DNA of 64,000 nt from Stenotrophomonas maltophilia (GCF_002799245.1 NZ_NEQV01000007.1:124001-188000), one strand, 5' to 3'; shown: positions 28,261-37,364, numbered from the stretch's first letter. Notes: generated by a model not told the origin, from the sequence alone. A program made the numbers and translations.

Positions 28261-28644
28261 TCAGCGCACCGTGAAGCTGAAGCTGCCCGGCATGGGGTGG
28301 TTGTCACCACCGACGGCGCGGTATTCCACGGTATAGACGCCCGGAGCCAGCGGTCCAGGCAACTTGGCACGCAGGGTCTTGCCGTTGTTGACGATCTCGG
28401 TCGTGAAATTCTCGATCGGCATGGTGGAACTGCCGTGCTTCATGAGCAACTTGAGACGCGACGCCCGCGGAATCAATGTCTCGTTGAACACGAGATCGAT
28501 CTGGCCTGGCGAGGCCACCACCGCATTTGCCGCCGGTGTGGACTGCTGCAGCGCGGCGTGGGCGTGCGCGACCTGCAGCGAAAACTGCCCGGCCGCGATT
28601 GCGAGGACGAGCGCGAAGGAGCGAATGACGTTGGACGACTTCAT
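28261..28644 (-). CDS. copC: CopC, periplasmic copper-binding protein
   Basis: A 127-residue exported protein with a signal peptide (ALVLAIAAGQFSLQVAHA) and a CopC beta-barrel. The mature N-terminus is His-Ala, and the C-terminal GGDNHPMPGSFSFTVR supplies Asp and His, the usual Cu(II) site. There is no Met-rich Cu(I) loop. It delivers copper to CopD. It lies upstream of copD in the cluster. Confidence 0.93.
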   Translation of the reverse strand: MKSSNVIRSFALVLAIAAGQFSLQVAHAHAALQQSTPAANAVVASPGQIDLVFNETLIPRASRLKLLMKHGSSTMPIENFTTEIVNNGKTLRAKLPGPLAPGVYTVEYRAVGGDNHPMPGSFSFTVR

Positions 28645-28822
28645 ATGGATAAATCCTCATTGGAATGTGATGCAAAGCCCGTTCGGGAGGGGCCGCGCTG
28701 TGTTCGATGCGACAAGCGTTAGATGTCGGACTGTCACTGAAACCACGATTTGTCGGATTTTCTTGATACTTCCGCTTTCGCGAGACGAGGATCCCACCGG
28801 CTCAGGCGGGATCCTCGACGCA

Positions 28823-29173
28823 TTACGCTGCCATGGCGCTGCAGCTTTCCGCGCAGCGGCGACAAACTTCGGCGCAGCGCGTCATCTCAGGGTCGTTCAT
28901 GGCGTCGCATGCATCGGCGCACTGGCGGCAGATCTCCGCGCAGGCACCGCAAACCACGTCGTGAACGCTGGCACCGCGCAGCATCGCGTCGGCACTGGTT
29001 GCGCAGGTATCGGCACACGTCGCCAACAGGGCGATGTGCTCCGGGGCCGCGTGAACACCTCCTTTGGTCAGGCAGTAGTTGATGGTCTCCAGGCAGATCG
29101 CATGGCATTGCGTGCAGTTGTCGATGCACTCGTTCATGGCCTGGGGCCGGTGTGCTGCGGAATGGTGAGTCAT
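28823..29173 (-). CDS. csp: Four-helix-bundle copper storage protein (Csp3-like)
   Basis: A 116-residue helical protein with 16 cysteines in CxxC and CxxxC spacing (CIDNCTQCHAIC, CGACAEICRQCADAC, CAEVCRRCAESC), the pattern of Csp proteins, which store many Cu(I) ions inside a four-helix bundle. No signal peptide is seen, so it is the cytosolic Csp3 type. AAGGAG lies just upstream of the ATG at 29173. It sits inside the copper operon between copG and copC. Confidence 0.9.
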   Translation of the reverse strand: MTHHSAAHRPQAMNECIDNCTQCHAICLETINYCLTKGGVHAAPEHIALLATCADTCATSADAMLRGASVHDVVCGACAEICRQCADACDAMNDPEMTRCAEVCRRCAESCSAMAA

Positions 29174-29243
29174 GTAGTTCTCCTTCTTCCTCGCGGGCGA
29201 GAATCGGCGCGCCCGCAACACCGTCCCCTGTTGCTGCGACGGA

Positions 29244-29768
29244 TCAGTGCTGTGCGAACGGTTCAGTGGTTCCGTCGCGATGTATCAGCTCGACCGTGAA
29301 CGGCTGCTGGCGTCCCTCCGGGACCTCCATGCCCGGAGAACCAAGCGGCATCCCTGGGAGGACCAGGCCGCGTGCGTTCGGCTTTTCTTCGAGGAGACGC
29401 TTGATGTCCGCGGCCGGAACGTGGCCTTCGATGACGTATCCGCCGATCTCGGCCGTGTGGCAGGAGCCCTTTGCATAGGGGACACCCAACCGCTCCTTGA
29501 CCAGACCCAGGTCATCCATGTCGTGCACATCCACGGTGAATCCCGCCTTCTGCACGTGGTCGATCCAGACACCGCAGCACCCGCAGGTCGGGGTCTTGTG
29601 GACGGTCATGCGTGGCAGGGCTGCTGGAGTCGCGTCGGCTGATTGGACGACAACCTGTGCGGAGGGCGAGGTTGTGGGTTGCGCGGATGAAGCATCCTGG
29701 GTGCAAGCACCCAGACCAGCCACGGCAAGGACCACAAAAGTCAGACGGTGCAATGTGAGCGTAGTCAT
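29244..29768 (-). CDS. copG: CopG, DUF411 copper-resistance lipoprotein
   Basis: A 174-residue protein with a lipoprotein signal (VLAVAGLGAC, lipobox Cys) and a DUF411 domain: KTPTCGCCGVWIDH, then AKGSCHTAEIGGYVIEGHVP. CopG has a thioredoxin-like fold binding a multi-Cu cluster through the CxCC motif, and acts in the periplasm. The start at 29768 was chosen for the signal peptide. It occupies the CopG position of the Xanthomonas cop cluster. Confidence 0.88.
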   Translation of the reverse strand: MTTLTLHRLTFVVLAVAGLGACTQDASSAQPTTSPSAQVVVQSADATPAALPRMTVHKTPTCGCCGVWIDHVQKAGFTVDVHDMDDLGLVKERLGVPYAKGSCHTAEIGGYVIEGHVPAADIKRLLEEKPNARGLVLPGMPLGSPGMEVPEGRQQPFTVELIHRDGTTEPFAQH

Positions 29769-29782
29769 TTCAATCTCTCGAC

Positions 29783-30292
29783 TCAGCGCTTGGTCCGCGA
29801 GGACCAGTGGATGTGGACGATCCGCCAGCCGTCCGCGGTCTCCTTCAGCACCATCGTCTCGTCGCTCTGGACGGTCAGTGGCTGGCCGTCCTTCTGGGCA
29901 TGCAACTCGCTTTCGGTTCCGACCCACGCGAACTCGCCAGCGGCTCGTGCGCGCTGACGGAGCAGCTGGCGATGGGCGCCCTTGAGGAACGCCGCATCGC
30001 TGACTGCGTGATGGCCCATGTATTCCTCGCGGCTGCGTTCGGCGCCCCCGGACTCGAGGATGAGAACGTCGGCAGCGAGCAGGGCTTCGACCGTGGCCAG
30101 ATCGCCGCTAGACAGGGCCCTGTTGAAACGCTCCGCTACGGCGACCGCGGCCTCTGCAGTGACTGGGACGTCGACGTCCGCAGATGCCGCGGCAGCGGGG
30201 TGATGTGCGTGCGGCTGTGTCGCCTGCGCCATTGCGGGGGACACGACGGCCAGTGCCAGTGCGAGGGTGAACGAGATTGCTGTTGCGTTCAT
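29783..30292 (-). CDS. Exported NTF2/SnoaL-like (DUF4440) protein
   Basis: A 169-residue protein with a signal peptide (SFTLALALAVVSPAMA), a short His-rich linker (QPHAHHPAA) and an NTF2-like cone fold (VAVAERFNRALSSGDLATVE, WRIVHIHWSSRTK). It is not one of the canonical copLABMGCDF genes and lies between copM and copG. DUF4440 domains have varied roles; a copper-binding or scaffolding role is possible from the His linker and context. It ends 14 bp before copG. Confidence 0.8.
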   Translation of the reverse strand: MNATAISFTLALALAVVSPAMAQATQPHAHHPAAAASADVDVPVTAEAAVAVAERFNRALSSGDLATVEALLAADVLILESGGAERSREEYMGHHAVSDAAFLKGAHRQLLRQRARAAGEFAWVGTESELHAQKDGQPLTVQSDETMVLKETADGWRIVHIHWSSRTKR

Positions 30293-30311
30293 TGCGTGGG
30301 CTCCAAGAAGA

Positions 30312-31083
30312 TCAATGGGGGTGCGCATGGCCGTCATCGGCCACGGGCGTGTGTGGTGCAGGGTGCGACTCCACCTTGCCGTCGGGATGGCCGTGGCTCA
30401 CCAACCCGACTTCCGTGTCGCTGGGTGTCGGGCCGTGGTGATCGTCGTCCACGCCCGGCGGGTGCGCATGCGGCATGGAGTTGTTGCCCGGCTCGAATAA
30501 GGCAGGGTGATCCTCGGCCTTTTCGTCGTCATGGTGGCCTTGCGTCTCGCCGCCGCCATGCGAATGGCCCTCGCTGCTGTCGACAAGTTCCTTGTACGCA
30601 GTCGCGTCCAGCGTGGGCAACTTCTGCAGGAAGGCCGACATGTTCCATATGAACTCATCGTCCATGCTTGCCGCCCCAAGCGGGCATGCCGCTGGCCTTG
30701 ATGCCGTGCTTGATCACCCAGAACGCCTCAGCTGGAGCGACCGGCTGTTTGCTTAGGTTCGGTGGCGCGGGGTACAGGCCCTTGCTCATCTCGGTGGCCG
30801 CCGCGTCTGGTGAAAGATGGCAGGTCACGCACATGGCGTTGTAGTTGCCCGCACCCTGGCGGATACGCTCAGGATCATCAAGGTTCGTGGGTAGCTGAAG
30901 CTTGGCGGCGCGCACCTCAATGGAACGCTCGCGCGCCGTTTCAAGTAGCGCATACACCGGGCGACTATGCGGATCGTCGGCGGCCACGTTGTACACGCCC
31001 AGAGAGAGCGTGGCGGTTGCGACCACCGCAACCAATGCCACGCCGGCACCGAGCCATACCCACATCTTTTTGTTGGATTTCAT
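30312..31083 (-). pseudogene. copM: CopM-type cytochrome c with His-rich tail, split by a frameshift
   Basis: The first frame (31083-30655) encodes a membrane-anchored c-type cytochrome with haem motif CVTCH and the distal region SGMPAWGG, then stops early. The second frame (30665-30312) continues MDDEFIWNMSAFLQKLPTLD, and then a His-rich tail (HSHGGGETQGHHDD, MPHAHPPG). Homologues read these as one protein (PAWG-x-x-SMDDE). Loss of two bases near 30667 (AGAGC to AGC) explains the split. CopM is the cytochrome of the Xanthomonas cop cluster. It may be a real mutation or a sequencing error; a restart at the overlapping ATG is possible. Confidence 0.8.
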
Positions 31084-31095
31084 TGTCAGTTCCCC

Positions 31096-32364
31096 TTAGA
31101 ACCAGGTACGAAGGCCGATGACCAAGCGCGTGTCTTCAAAGGACTCGCCATGCTCGCGTCGCATGTCTGCGGTATTGCCAAACGCGCGCTCGTACACCAC
31201 GCCGATGTAGGGAGCGAACTTTCGGGTGAACTCATAGCGAAGTCGTAGCCCCGCCTCAGCGGCACTCAGACCCGAACCTATCCCGCGCAATGGATCGTTC
31301 TTGCCATAGGCGGTGACTTCCACCAGCGGCTGCAAGATCAGCCGGTTGGTTAGCAGCAATTCGTACTCGGCCTCGACATTGGCGGCAGTCTGGCCCCCTT
31401 CGCCGAGATAGGCTGTGGCGGACACTTCGAACTTCATCGGCGCCAAGCCCTGTACACCGATAGCGGCGAAGTTCTGCGATGCCCCAGGCTTGAAGTCATG
31501 ACGCACACCGGCCACCACATCCCACCACGTGGAGATACTGCGGCCGTAAAGCACTTCCAGATCAGCCGACTCGGTCTGACCATCCGTGCGTTCGCCTTCA
31601 CTGCGGAGCCAGACGCGATTGAGGTCCGTACCGATCCAGCCCTGGCCCTCCCAGCCCAGCCCGGTGCCCGGATCGGCATCCCAGGTTTCCAGGCGATTGA
31701 GCAGCACGTAGCTCTTGATCGAGTTGTCATGCACCGGATGCGCGTGTTCCGGCGCGATGGCCGCCTTGCGATCCGCGTCCGTCACCGCGGGAATCGGGGT
31801 GCGCGGCTGCGTTGGCGCTGCAGGCCCGTGTCCCATCTGACTGTGGTCCATGCCCTCCATCGATTGCATTCCCGCTTCTGGTGTAGCGGGCGCGGGCGAA
31901 TCATGGCCCATCTGCGAATGGTCCATCCCCTGCATCGCAGGCGTGGCCGTGCCGGAGGTGTCGGCTGCAGCGGGCTGTGCCATCTGACTGTGATCCATGC
32001 CCTGCATCGACTGCGCCTGCGCTGTGGGCGCCGCAGGTGTGCTCGCGGGCGAGCCGTGCCCCATCTGCGAATGGTCCATGCCCTGCATGGCAGGCTCGGC
32101 TGCGTTAGCCTGCGGCTCGGCGTGGCCCATCGCCGCATGATCGATCGTCGCTTCGCTCGTCTTGGCCGGTGTTGCAGGCTTTTGGGCTGGCGCAGGTTTT
32201 GATGTCGGTGCCTGATGTGCAGAGTGATCCTGAGTCTGGGTCTGCGCGCCCTGCTCCATCTGCATGGAGCCGTGCTGCATAGATTGGGCGCTGGCCGCAT
32301 TGGCCAGGGCCAGCGAGATAGCCGTCAGCGCAGTCAGGGTGGTATCGCGTCTATTGATGTTCAT
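31096..32364 (-). CDS. copB: CopB, outer-membrane copper-resistance protein
   Basis: A 422-residue protein with a signal peptide, an N-terminal disordered region with four MDHSQM repeats (GMDHSQMGH) that bind copper, and a C-terminal CopB/PcoB beta-barrel ([19 protein letters not shown]-like region, ending [10 protein letters not shown]). It acts with CopA to retain or export periplasmic copper. Its ATG overlaps the copA stop (ATGA). Repeat length is on the long side for the family. Confidence 0.93.
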   Translation of the reverse strand: MNINRRDTTLTALTAISLALANAASAQSMQHGSMQMEQGAQTQTQDHSAHQAPTSKPAPAQKPATPAKTSEATIDHAAMGHAEPQANAAEPAMQGMDHSQMGHGSPASTPAAPTAQAQSMQGMDHSQMAQPAAADTSGTATPAMQGMDHSQMGHDSPAPATPEAGMQSMEGMDHSQMGHGPAAPTQPRTPIPAVTDADRKAAIAPEHAHPVHDNSIKSYVLLNRLETWDADPGTGLGWEGQGWIGTDLNRVWLRSEGERTDGQTESADLEVLYGRSISTWWDVVAGVRHDFKPGASQNFAAIGVQGLAPMKFEVSATAYLGEGGQTAANVEAEYELLLTNRLILQPLVEVTAYGKNDPLRGIGSGLSAAEAGLRLRYEFTRKFAPYIGVVYERAFGNTADMRREHGESFEDTRLVIGLRTWF

Positions 32365-34229
32365 TCGTCGACCCTCACCGTGCGCATCATTCCGGCTTCC
32401 ATGTGATAAAGCAGGTGGCAATGGAACGCCCAGCTGCCCAACGCATCGGCACGCACGCGATACGTGCGTCGGCTACCTGGCGGCATATCCACCGTGTGCT
32501 TGCGCACCATGAAGTTGCCGTTGTCGTCCTCCACGTCACTCCACATGCCGTGCAAATGGATGGGATGGGTCATCATCGTGTCGTTAACCAATACGATGCG
32601 CATACGCTCGCCGTAGTTCAGCCGCAGCGGCTCGACATCGGAAAACTTCTGACCGTTGAAGCCCCAGGAGAATTTCTCCATGTGTCCGGTCAGATGCAGC
32701 TCGATCTCGCGACCGGGGTCGCGTCCGTCAGGGTCTTCAAAGGTGCTCTTGAGCATGGAATACGTCAGCACATGACGGCCGTTATCGCGCAGGCCATTGC
32801 CCGGATCATCCAAGCGCGAACTCACGCTCATGGCTTGGTTGTCCAACAGGGGATTGTTGGTCTCGCTAGCAGGGTGTGATTGCATGCCCCCGTGCTGCAT
32901 GCCTGCCATGGCACCATCGCCGGCGGCGGGCATCGCATGGCCTGCATGGGCCGAGGTCGCGTTACCGCTGACAGGTGGGGTCATGCCAGGCATGCCCATG
33001 GCCGCACCACAGCCGCCTTCCATGCCCTTGCTGCCGCCAGACATATCCATCGACCCATGATCCATGCCCATGTCTGCCATCGTCAGCAGCGGCCGGGGAT
33101 CCACAGACGGAACGGGCGCGCGTAATCCTTCGCGCACAGCGAGCGTGCCGCTGATGTAGCCGGTGCGACCGGAGTCTTGGGCAAAGATGGTGAATGCGTC
33201 CTGCCCGGAGGGCTCCACGATCACATCGAAGGTTTCTGCTACCGCGATGCGGAACTCGTCGACGGAAACCGGATGGACATACAAGCCATCTGCCGCCACC
33301 ACGGTCATCTTCAGCCCCGGAATACGCACATCGAAGTACGTCATGGCAGAGCCATTGATGAAACGCAGGCGCACCTTCTCGCCACTGCGGAACAAACCGG
33401 TCCAGTTGCCCAGTGAGGTCGTGCCGTTCATCAGGTAGGTGTAGGTGTTGGCGTTGACGTCGGACAGGTCCGTGGGCGTCATCCGCATCACGCCCCACAT
33501 CTTGCGATCTTCCAACGTGGCCGACAGGCCGTTGCGCTTCACATCGCGCGCAAAATCGCCGACCGTGCGCTTGTAGTAATTGTCATGGCCCGGCATCTTC
33601 TTCAAACGATCGAACAGGGCCGTCGGGTCCAGGTCTGTCCAATCGCTCAGCATCACGACGTAGTCGCGATCGAAACTGAAGGGCTCCGGCTCCAATGGGT
33701 CGATGACGATCGGGCCATAGAGCCCGGCTTGTTCCTGGAACCCTGAGTGGCTGTGGTACCAGTAGGTTCCGCCCTGATGCAGGGTGAACCGGTAGTGGTA
33801 GGTCTCACCACGTCCGATACCGTCAAAGCTCAGACCCGGCACGCCGTCCATGTTGGCCGGCAAAATGATGCCGTGCCAATGGATGGAGGTGTCCGCGCCA
33901 TGGATGGAGTTAGCGGGCAATGCATTAGAGACGCGCAAGTTGACCGTGGTGCCTTCCCGCCACCGCAGCAACGGCGCCGGAACGGACCCGTTGACCGTGA
34001 TCGCGGTGCGGGTCTTGCCGGTGAAGTTCATCGGCGTCTCGCCAATGGTCAGGTCAAACTCAGTGCCCGATAGTACGTTGGGTTGTCCCGGCCCCTTGAG
34101 CGCCCAACTGGCTTTGGGCCAGAAACCTAATCCTGCGACTGCGCCTCCCAAGGCCAAGCCTTGGACAAATCGCCGCCGCGAAGGCAGCAGCGGTCCACCG
34201 CGTGGACCACGAAAATCATCATGCGACAT
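32361..34229 (-). CDS. copA: CopA, periplasmic multicopper oxidase
   Basis: A 622-residue multicopper oxidase of the CopA/PcoA family. A Tat signal ([13 protein letters not shown]) leads to three cupredoxin domains with the copper ligands [21 protein letters not shown] and [13 protein letters not shown]. Between the second and third domains is a Met/His-rich segment ([22 protein letters not shown]) typical of copper-binding CopA. It oxidises Cu(I) and sequesters copper. It follows copL by 113 bp. Confidence 0.95.
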   Translation of the reverse strand: MSHDDFRGPRGGPLLPSRRRFVQGLALGGAVAGLGFWPKASWALKGPGQPNVLSGTEFDLTIGETPMNFTGKTRTAITVNGSVPAPLLRWREGTTVNLRVSNALPANSIHGADTSIHWHGIILPANMDGVPGLSFDGIGRGETYHYRFTLHQGGTYWYHSHSGFQEQAGLYGPIVIDPLEPEPFSFDRDYVVMLSDWTDLDPTALFDRLKKMPGHDNYYKRTVGDFARDVKRNGLSATLEDRKMWGVMRMTPTDLSDVNANTYTYLMNGTTSLGNWTGLFRSGEKVRLRFINGSAMTYFDVRIPGLKMTVVAADGLYVHPVSVDEFRIAVAETFDVIVEPSGQDAFTIFAQDSGRTGYISGTLAVREGLRAPVPSVDPRPLLTMADMGMDHGSMDMSGGSKGMEGGCGAAMGMPGMTPPVSGNATSAHAGHAMPAAGDGAMAGMQHGGMQSHPASETNNPLLDNQAMSVSSRLDDPGNGLRDNGRHVLTYSMLKSTFEDPDGRDPGREIELHLTGHMEKFSWGFNGQKFSDVEPLRLNYGERMRIVLVNDTMMTHPIHLHGMWSDVEDDNGNFMVRKHTVDMPPGSRRTYRVRADALGSWAFHCHLLYHMEAGMMRTVRVDE

Positions 34230-34342
34230 GAAAATGCTCCAAGCGTCGTGTTGCCACCGGCGGGCGGTGGTACAGAGCGGGCGGCTGGCCTAAACAGGCA
34301 TGCAAGCCACACCAACGGCGCCATTGCGGCGCCTAGGGACGC

Positions 34343-34762
34343 TTAGCCGATCGGTGGTCGGATCAGATGAGGCAAGGCAGGTGCCGCATGCCCTAGGGGC
34401 AGCGGCATGACATCCAGGCCCAAGGCCAGTTGCACCGAAACATGCAGGCGCGCAGGAAGTGCGCTCGCGCAAGCGTGTACGCAGGCGCACCGGCACGCAG
34501 AAGACTTGCAACAGTCGGGACCGGCATGGTCGCCATGCCCAGTGCCAGCCTTTTCAATCGATGTGGCATCGGGATGATGCTCAGCACTGTGATGGGCGAA
34601 GCAGTCTTCGTCGACTTGCACCGCGGCAGCCACTTCGCTGGCCTGCTCTTCCATGACCGGGTTCATACTGACGGACGCAAACGCCGACCACGCGCCGTTA
34701 AGCACGAGCATGGCGATCAGGAACAGTCGCAGTAGAAGTGAGGAGGCTGACACGGGCGACAT
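34343..34762 (-). CDS. copL: CopL-family metal-binding regulatory protein
   Basis: A 139-residue small exported protein with an N-terminal hydrophobic signal (LFLIAMLVLNGAWSAFA) and metal ligands in CFAHHSAEHHPD and CCKSSACRCACVHACAS. In Xanthomonas copL is the first gene of the cop operon and is needed for copper-induced expression. It starts at 34762, with the operon reading left. The mechanism is unclear; periplasmic sensing or a leader-type role have been considered. Confidence 0.85.
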   Translation of the reverse strand: MSPVSASSLLLRLFLIAMLVLNGAWSAFASVSMNPVMEEQASEVAAAVQVDEDCFAHHSAEHHPDATSIEKAGTGHGDHAGPDCCKSSACRCACVHACASALPARLHVSVQLALGLDVMPLPLGHAAPALPHLIRPPIG

Positions 34763-34936
34763 GGTATATCACTTTAGACAAGGCGCGTGTGTATCGGTCG
34801 TGAACAAAATCTCAAGTAAGCCTGAGATGTCGCGACTTGTCAGTCGCACTAGCCGCGGACACTGCAGCTCCCTCCAGAAGCGCCCAAAGGGCGGGTTGAG
34901 GCGAAGAGTTGCCCATAGGGCGAGCGCTTGTTCGGT
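34763..34936. other. Upstream region of the cop operon
   Basis: These 174 bases separate copL from the XRE gene and must contain the copper-operon promoter. No CueR-type or obvious CopR box is visible to me. Confidence 0.4.
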
Positions 34937-35287
34937 TTACTTCTCGGGCGTGGCCTCGATCAGCTTCACCAACTCGCGCTTCTGCTGCTTGCTTAGCGAG
35001 CCCCAGCGCAGGAGCAACTTGGCCAGCAGATCATCGTCGGTGTAAAGGAAGGCGGCGGGGATCCCCAACGCTTGGGCCAACCGCTCAGCAATCTCCAGCA
35101 TGGGCTCGTGCTTGCCACGCTCGTACTGGTTGATTCGGGGGCTGGCCACGTGAGGATCCAGACCGGCCCGGATGCCCAACTCCTTCTGCGACAAACCCGT
35201 GTGCAGGCGGGCTTGTTTGAGGCGTCGAGCGAAGGTCGGTGTTGAGTCGACGGACAAAGTCACGCGCGCACCCCATGGAGACCCCAT
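34937..35287 (-). CDS. XRE-family regulator
   Basis: A 116-residue protein with an N-terminal XRE/Cro helix-turn-helix (RLKQARLHTGLSQKELGIRA, NQYERGKHEPM) and a short C-terminal helix (LSKQQKRELVKLIEATPEK). The exact start is uncertain: ATG at 35287 or GTG eight codons later. It diverges from the unknown gene at 35409 across a region with a palindrome that is a plausible operator. It may control that gene. Confidence 0.75.
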   Translation of the reverse strand: MGSPWGARVTLSVDSTPTFARRLKQARLHTGLSQKELGIRAGLDPHVASPRINQYERGKHEPMLEIAERLAQALGIPAAFLYTDDDLLAKLLLRWGSLSKQQKRELVKLIEATPEK

Positions 35288-35317
35288 AAGGATGGCGGAT
35301 GTACCCAGCCTTGCATA

Positions 35318-35332
35318 CTAAGATATTCTTAG
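35318..35332. promoter_or_regulatory. Palindrome CTAAGATATTCTTAG, possible XRE operator
   Basis: CTAAGA-TAT-TCTTAG is a perfect inverted repeat with a 3-base centre. It lies 31 bp upstream of the XRE gene and 77 bp upstream of the divergent gene at 35409. XRE regulators commonly bind such sites and repress both directions. Confidence 0.55.
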
Positions 35333-35408
35333 CTTTGAGGCAACCGGCGACACCGGTAGCGCCGCCCCCCCCCAGGAGCCACGCCGCTCCCTCATCCCCG
35401 GAAACCGC

Positions 35409-36167
35409 ATGCCCGGAACCTCGTCAATGACGCCATCTGGGGTCGCCAGCATCGAGGAGTTGGGCCTTCGTGGCACCCTTTTCCTAGCCGCACTGTTAGC
35501 CGCGCAGCTACGACGCCTACCGGTGGCGCCCACACGCCGCTCCACCTTGCTGGTGCTGGACACGCTGCGAGACTTGGCCTTGATCCGAGTTCCCTGGCCA
35601 GCGGATCGATGGCAGATCCGCCCCGATGCCGAGGTCACGCCCATCGAAGATCTGCAATGGGCTTTCGCCTGGTCTACCCACGAGCGCAGGCACCTGCTCC
35701 CGGTGCTGGAAGACCAACTCGGCGATATGGCACACGATGTAGACTTGGCGGACGCGAAACTGGAGCTGTGGGATGAACTTGCACTCTGGGAGACCGAGCA
35801 GTTTCTGGAGCAGCAATTGCTCAAACATCACTTCGACCCAGGCTGGGCACGTGATGTGGGGTTCGTCTTTCAATCCGGACCGCGGGGCTTGCCGATCGCG
35901 CGGTGGCGTTACTGCTGCTGGGCGGCGGTACGCCAAGGTGCCTCGGTGGCGATGCGTCTTGGCGTGCACGACAGCGCCCATGTGCGGGAAGCCATCTTTC
36001 AGGAGGTCCAGAAGCGCCTGCGCTACCTGATGACCAGTTCGCCCGAGCAAGGCATGTTCAAGCCCTATCATTTGGCACCGGAGTCCTCAGTAGCCAAACT
36101 GTTTGTAGATTGGGTCGTCCCTATGGAATGGGCGTACTGGACAGGTGAGCGCCACCCCAGCCGCTAG
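35409..36167 (+). CDS. Hypothetical protein beside the XRE regulator
   Basis: A 252-residue soluble protein that I do not recognise. Features: an acidic central part (LLPVLEDQLGDMAHDVDLAD), Trp-rich segments (LQWAFAW, ARWRYCCWAAV, VVPMEWAYWTG) and no signal peptide. ATG at 35409 or 35427 could be the start. It is divergent from the XRE gene and convergent with the TnpT-like gene, 20 bp apart at their ends. Function unknown; cargo of the neighbouring mobile element or a defence gene are both possible. Confidence 0.5.
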   Translation: MPGTSSMTPSGVASIEELGLRGTLFLAALLAAQLRRLPVAPTRRSTLLVLDTLRDLALIRVPWPADRWQIRPDAEVTPIEDLQWAFAWSTHERRHLLPVLEDQLGDMAHDVDLADAKLELWDELALWETEQFLEQQLLKHHFDPGWARDVGFVFQSGPRGLPIARWRYCCWAAVRQGASVAMRLGVHDSAHVREAIFQEVQKRLRYLMTSSPEQGMFKPYHLAPESSVAKLFVDWVVPMEWAYWTGERHPSR

Positions 36168-36187
36168 CAGACAAACGAGCAGCCTCG

Positions 36188-37240
36188 TCAGTCGGCTCCC
36201 CCATCTTGCGCATGGCCGCGCCGAGTTTTCTTCACCGCATTTTGTGCTGGCGTCAGTTGATTCAGTAGAGGCTCTAGCGCTTCAAGACGTGCATTGGCAC
36301 GCAACGCATCGGCTTCAGCGCTCTCGCGGCGCTCACGCTCCCGCGCAAGGGTGTCTTGAACTTGAGCTAGCTCGTTGCGCATGGTATCCAAGGTCTTGGC
36401 GTCAGTCTTCCAGCGCTCCTGCAGTGCCAAATAGTCCGTCGCGGTCTGGCGCAACGCCACGACCTCGCTGTGTTGGCCTTCGTGGGCCTGTCGTAGCTGG
36501 GCAAGCTCACGCTCAATCCGCCCGTGGCGCTCCAGCCATTGACCATTGTCGCGGTTCAGCACCAACAGCTCCTGATTCTTCGCGCCCAAGGCTTCATTGG
36601 CCTGACGTAAGGCTACTTGCAGCTCTTGGACCTGATGCTCGTGACGGCGAAGCTCTTGCTCACGCTGCTCTTTGGTTGAAGTGCGGTAGTGCTCAAGCGC
36701 TTCCCGGGCATGGGCATGCTTGTCCTCCAGAGAACGCGTATGCGCCTCATGATCAGCCAGCCGCACCGTCATGCCAGCGATGCGCTCGTTCAACTGGGCG
36801 ATTTCCGCGATCCTGTCACCTAGATTCTGTTGAAGGAGGGCGTGAGCAGCTTGCTCTTGGTGCAGGCTTGCTTCGGTGCGCTGCAGCCGACTGCTCAAGG
36901 CGGCAGCCTCCTCTTGGGCACCGGAAAGCGCCTGTTGCCGACTGTGGAGCTCAGCCTGATGGCGCTCACGCTCCTGGGTGAGGATGGCCTCTGCTTCCTC
37001 CTGGAGCCGCGAGGCCAAGCGCGCAACCAAGTCCTGCAAAGCATCACTAACGGCTACCGTCCTCGCCGGACCGCCGCCTTCCTCTCCTTCCAGTTCACGC
37101 AAGTAGCGGTGGATCGTGGTCTTGGAGCCCGTGTTGCCCAAGGCCACTCGCACCGCGTCGACTGACGGCTTCTTGCGTTGGGCCAGCAGCGCGTCGCGCG
37201 CCTTCTGGACGTCACTCTTATAGAGTCCTGCGCGCGCCAT
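36188..37240 (-). CDS. tnpT: TnpT/KfrA-like DNA-binding coiled-coil protein
   Basis: A 350-residue protein. Residues 1-55 form a KfrA N-terminal DNA-binding domain (MARAGLYKSDVQKARDALLA, LGNTGSKTTIHRYLRELE). The remaining 290 residues are almost entirely coiled coil with heptads rich in Glu, Gln, Arg and Leu. The domain order and sequence resemble TnpT of Tn4651-type transposons, which binds next to the resolution site and assists the TnpS recombinase, and plasmid KfrA repressors. It starts 91 bp from a 33-bp inverted repeat and diverges from the OLD nuclease gene. Confidence 0.8.
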   Translation of the reverse strand: MARAGLYKSDVQKARDALLAQRKKPSVDAVRVALGNTGSKTTIHRYLRELEGEEGGGPARTVAVSDALQDLVARLASRLQEEAEAILTQERERHQAELHSRQQALSGAQEEAAALSSRLQRTEASLHQEQAAHALLQQNLGDRIAEIAQLNERIAGMTVRLADHEAHTRSLEDKHAHAREALEHYRTSTKEQREQELRRHEHQVQELQVALRQANEALGAKNQELLVLNRDNGQWLERHGRIERELAQLRQAHEGQHSEVVALRQTATDYLALQERWKTDAKTLDTMRNELAQVQDTLARERERRESAEADALRANARLEALEPLLNQLTPAQNAVKKTRRGHAQDGGAD

Positions 37241-37264
37241 CGTGCCACCTCACTTTATTTCGTA

Positions 37265-37290
37265 ATGTATTACATACCATGTAATTACAT
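37265..37290. promoter_or_regulatory. Two tandem ATGTA...TACAT palindromes upstream of tnpT
   Basis: ATGTATTACAT (37265-37275, ATGTA-T-TACAT) and ATGTAATTACAT (37279-37290) are both perfect palindromes, 3 bases apart, 25-50 bp upstream of the tnpT start. KfrA-like proteins bind repeated palindromes at their own promoters, so these are likely its operator. Confidence 0.6.
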
Positions 37291-37331
37291 ACTATTAAAG
37301 CAGGTAGACGACCGCTCGTCGGCGAAAATAG

Positions 37332-37364
37332 TTATACGGGATAATATTGAATTATCCCGCGTAA
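37332..37364. other. 33-bp inverted repeat resembling a recombinase core (rst-like) site
   Basis: Arms TTATACGGGATAAT and ATTATCCCGCGTAA (12 of 14 positions complementary, the inner nine bases exactly) flank a 5-base centre ATTGA. The total is 33 bp, the size I recall for the core inverted repeat of the Tn4651 rst resolution site, which lies between tnpS and tnpT. Here it lies between the tnpT-like gene and the OLD nuclease gene. It could alternatively be an operator. Confidence 0.55.

Noticed and set aside
35269..35278. AGACCCCATA shared with the tnpA end at 53671
   Set aside because: Ten bases with unrelated flanks are consistent with chance and the orientation is wrong for an inverted repeat.
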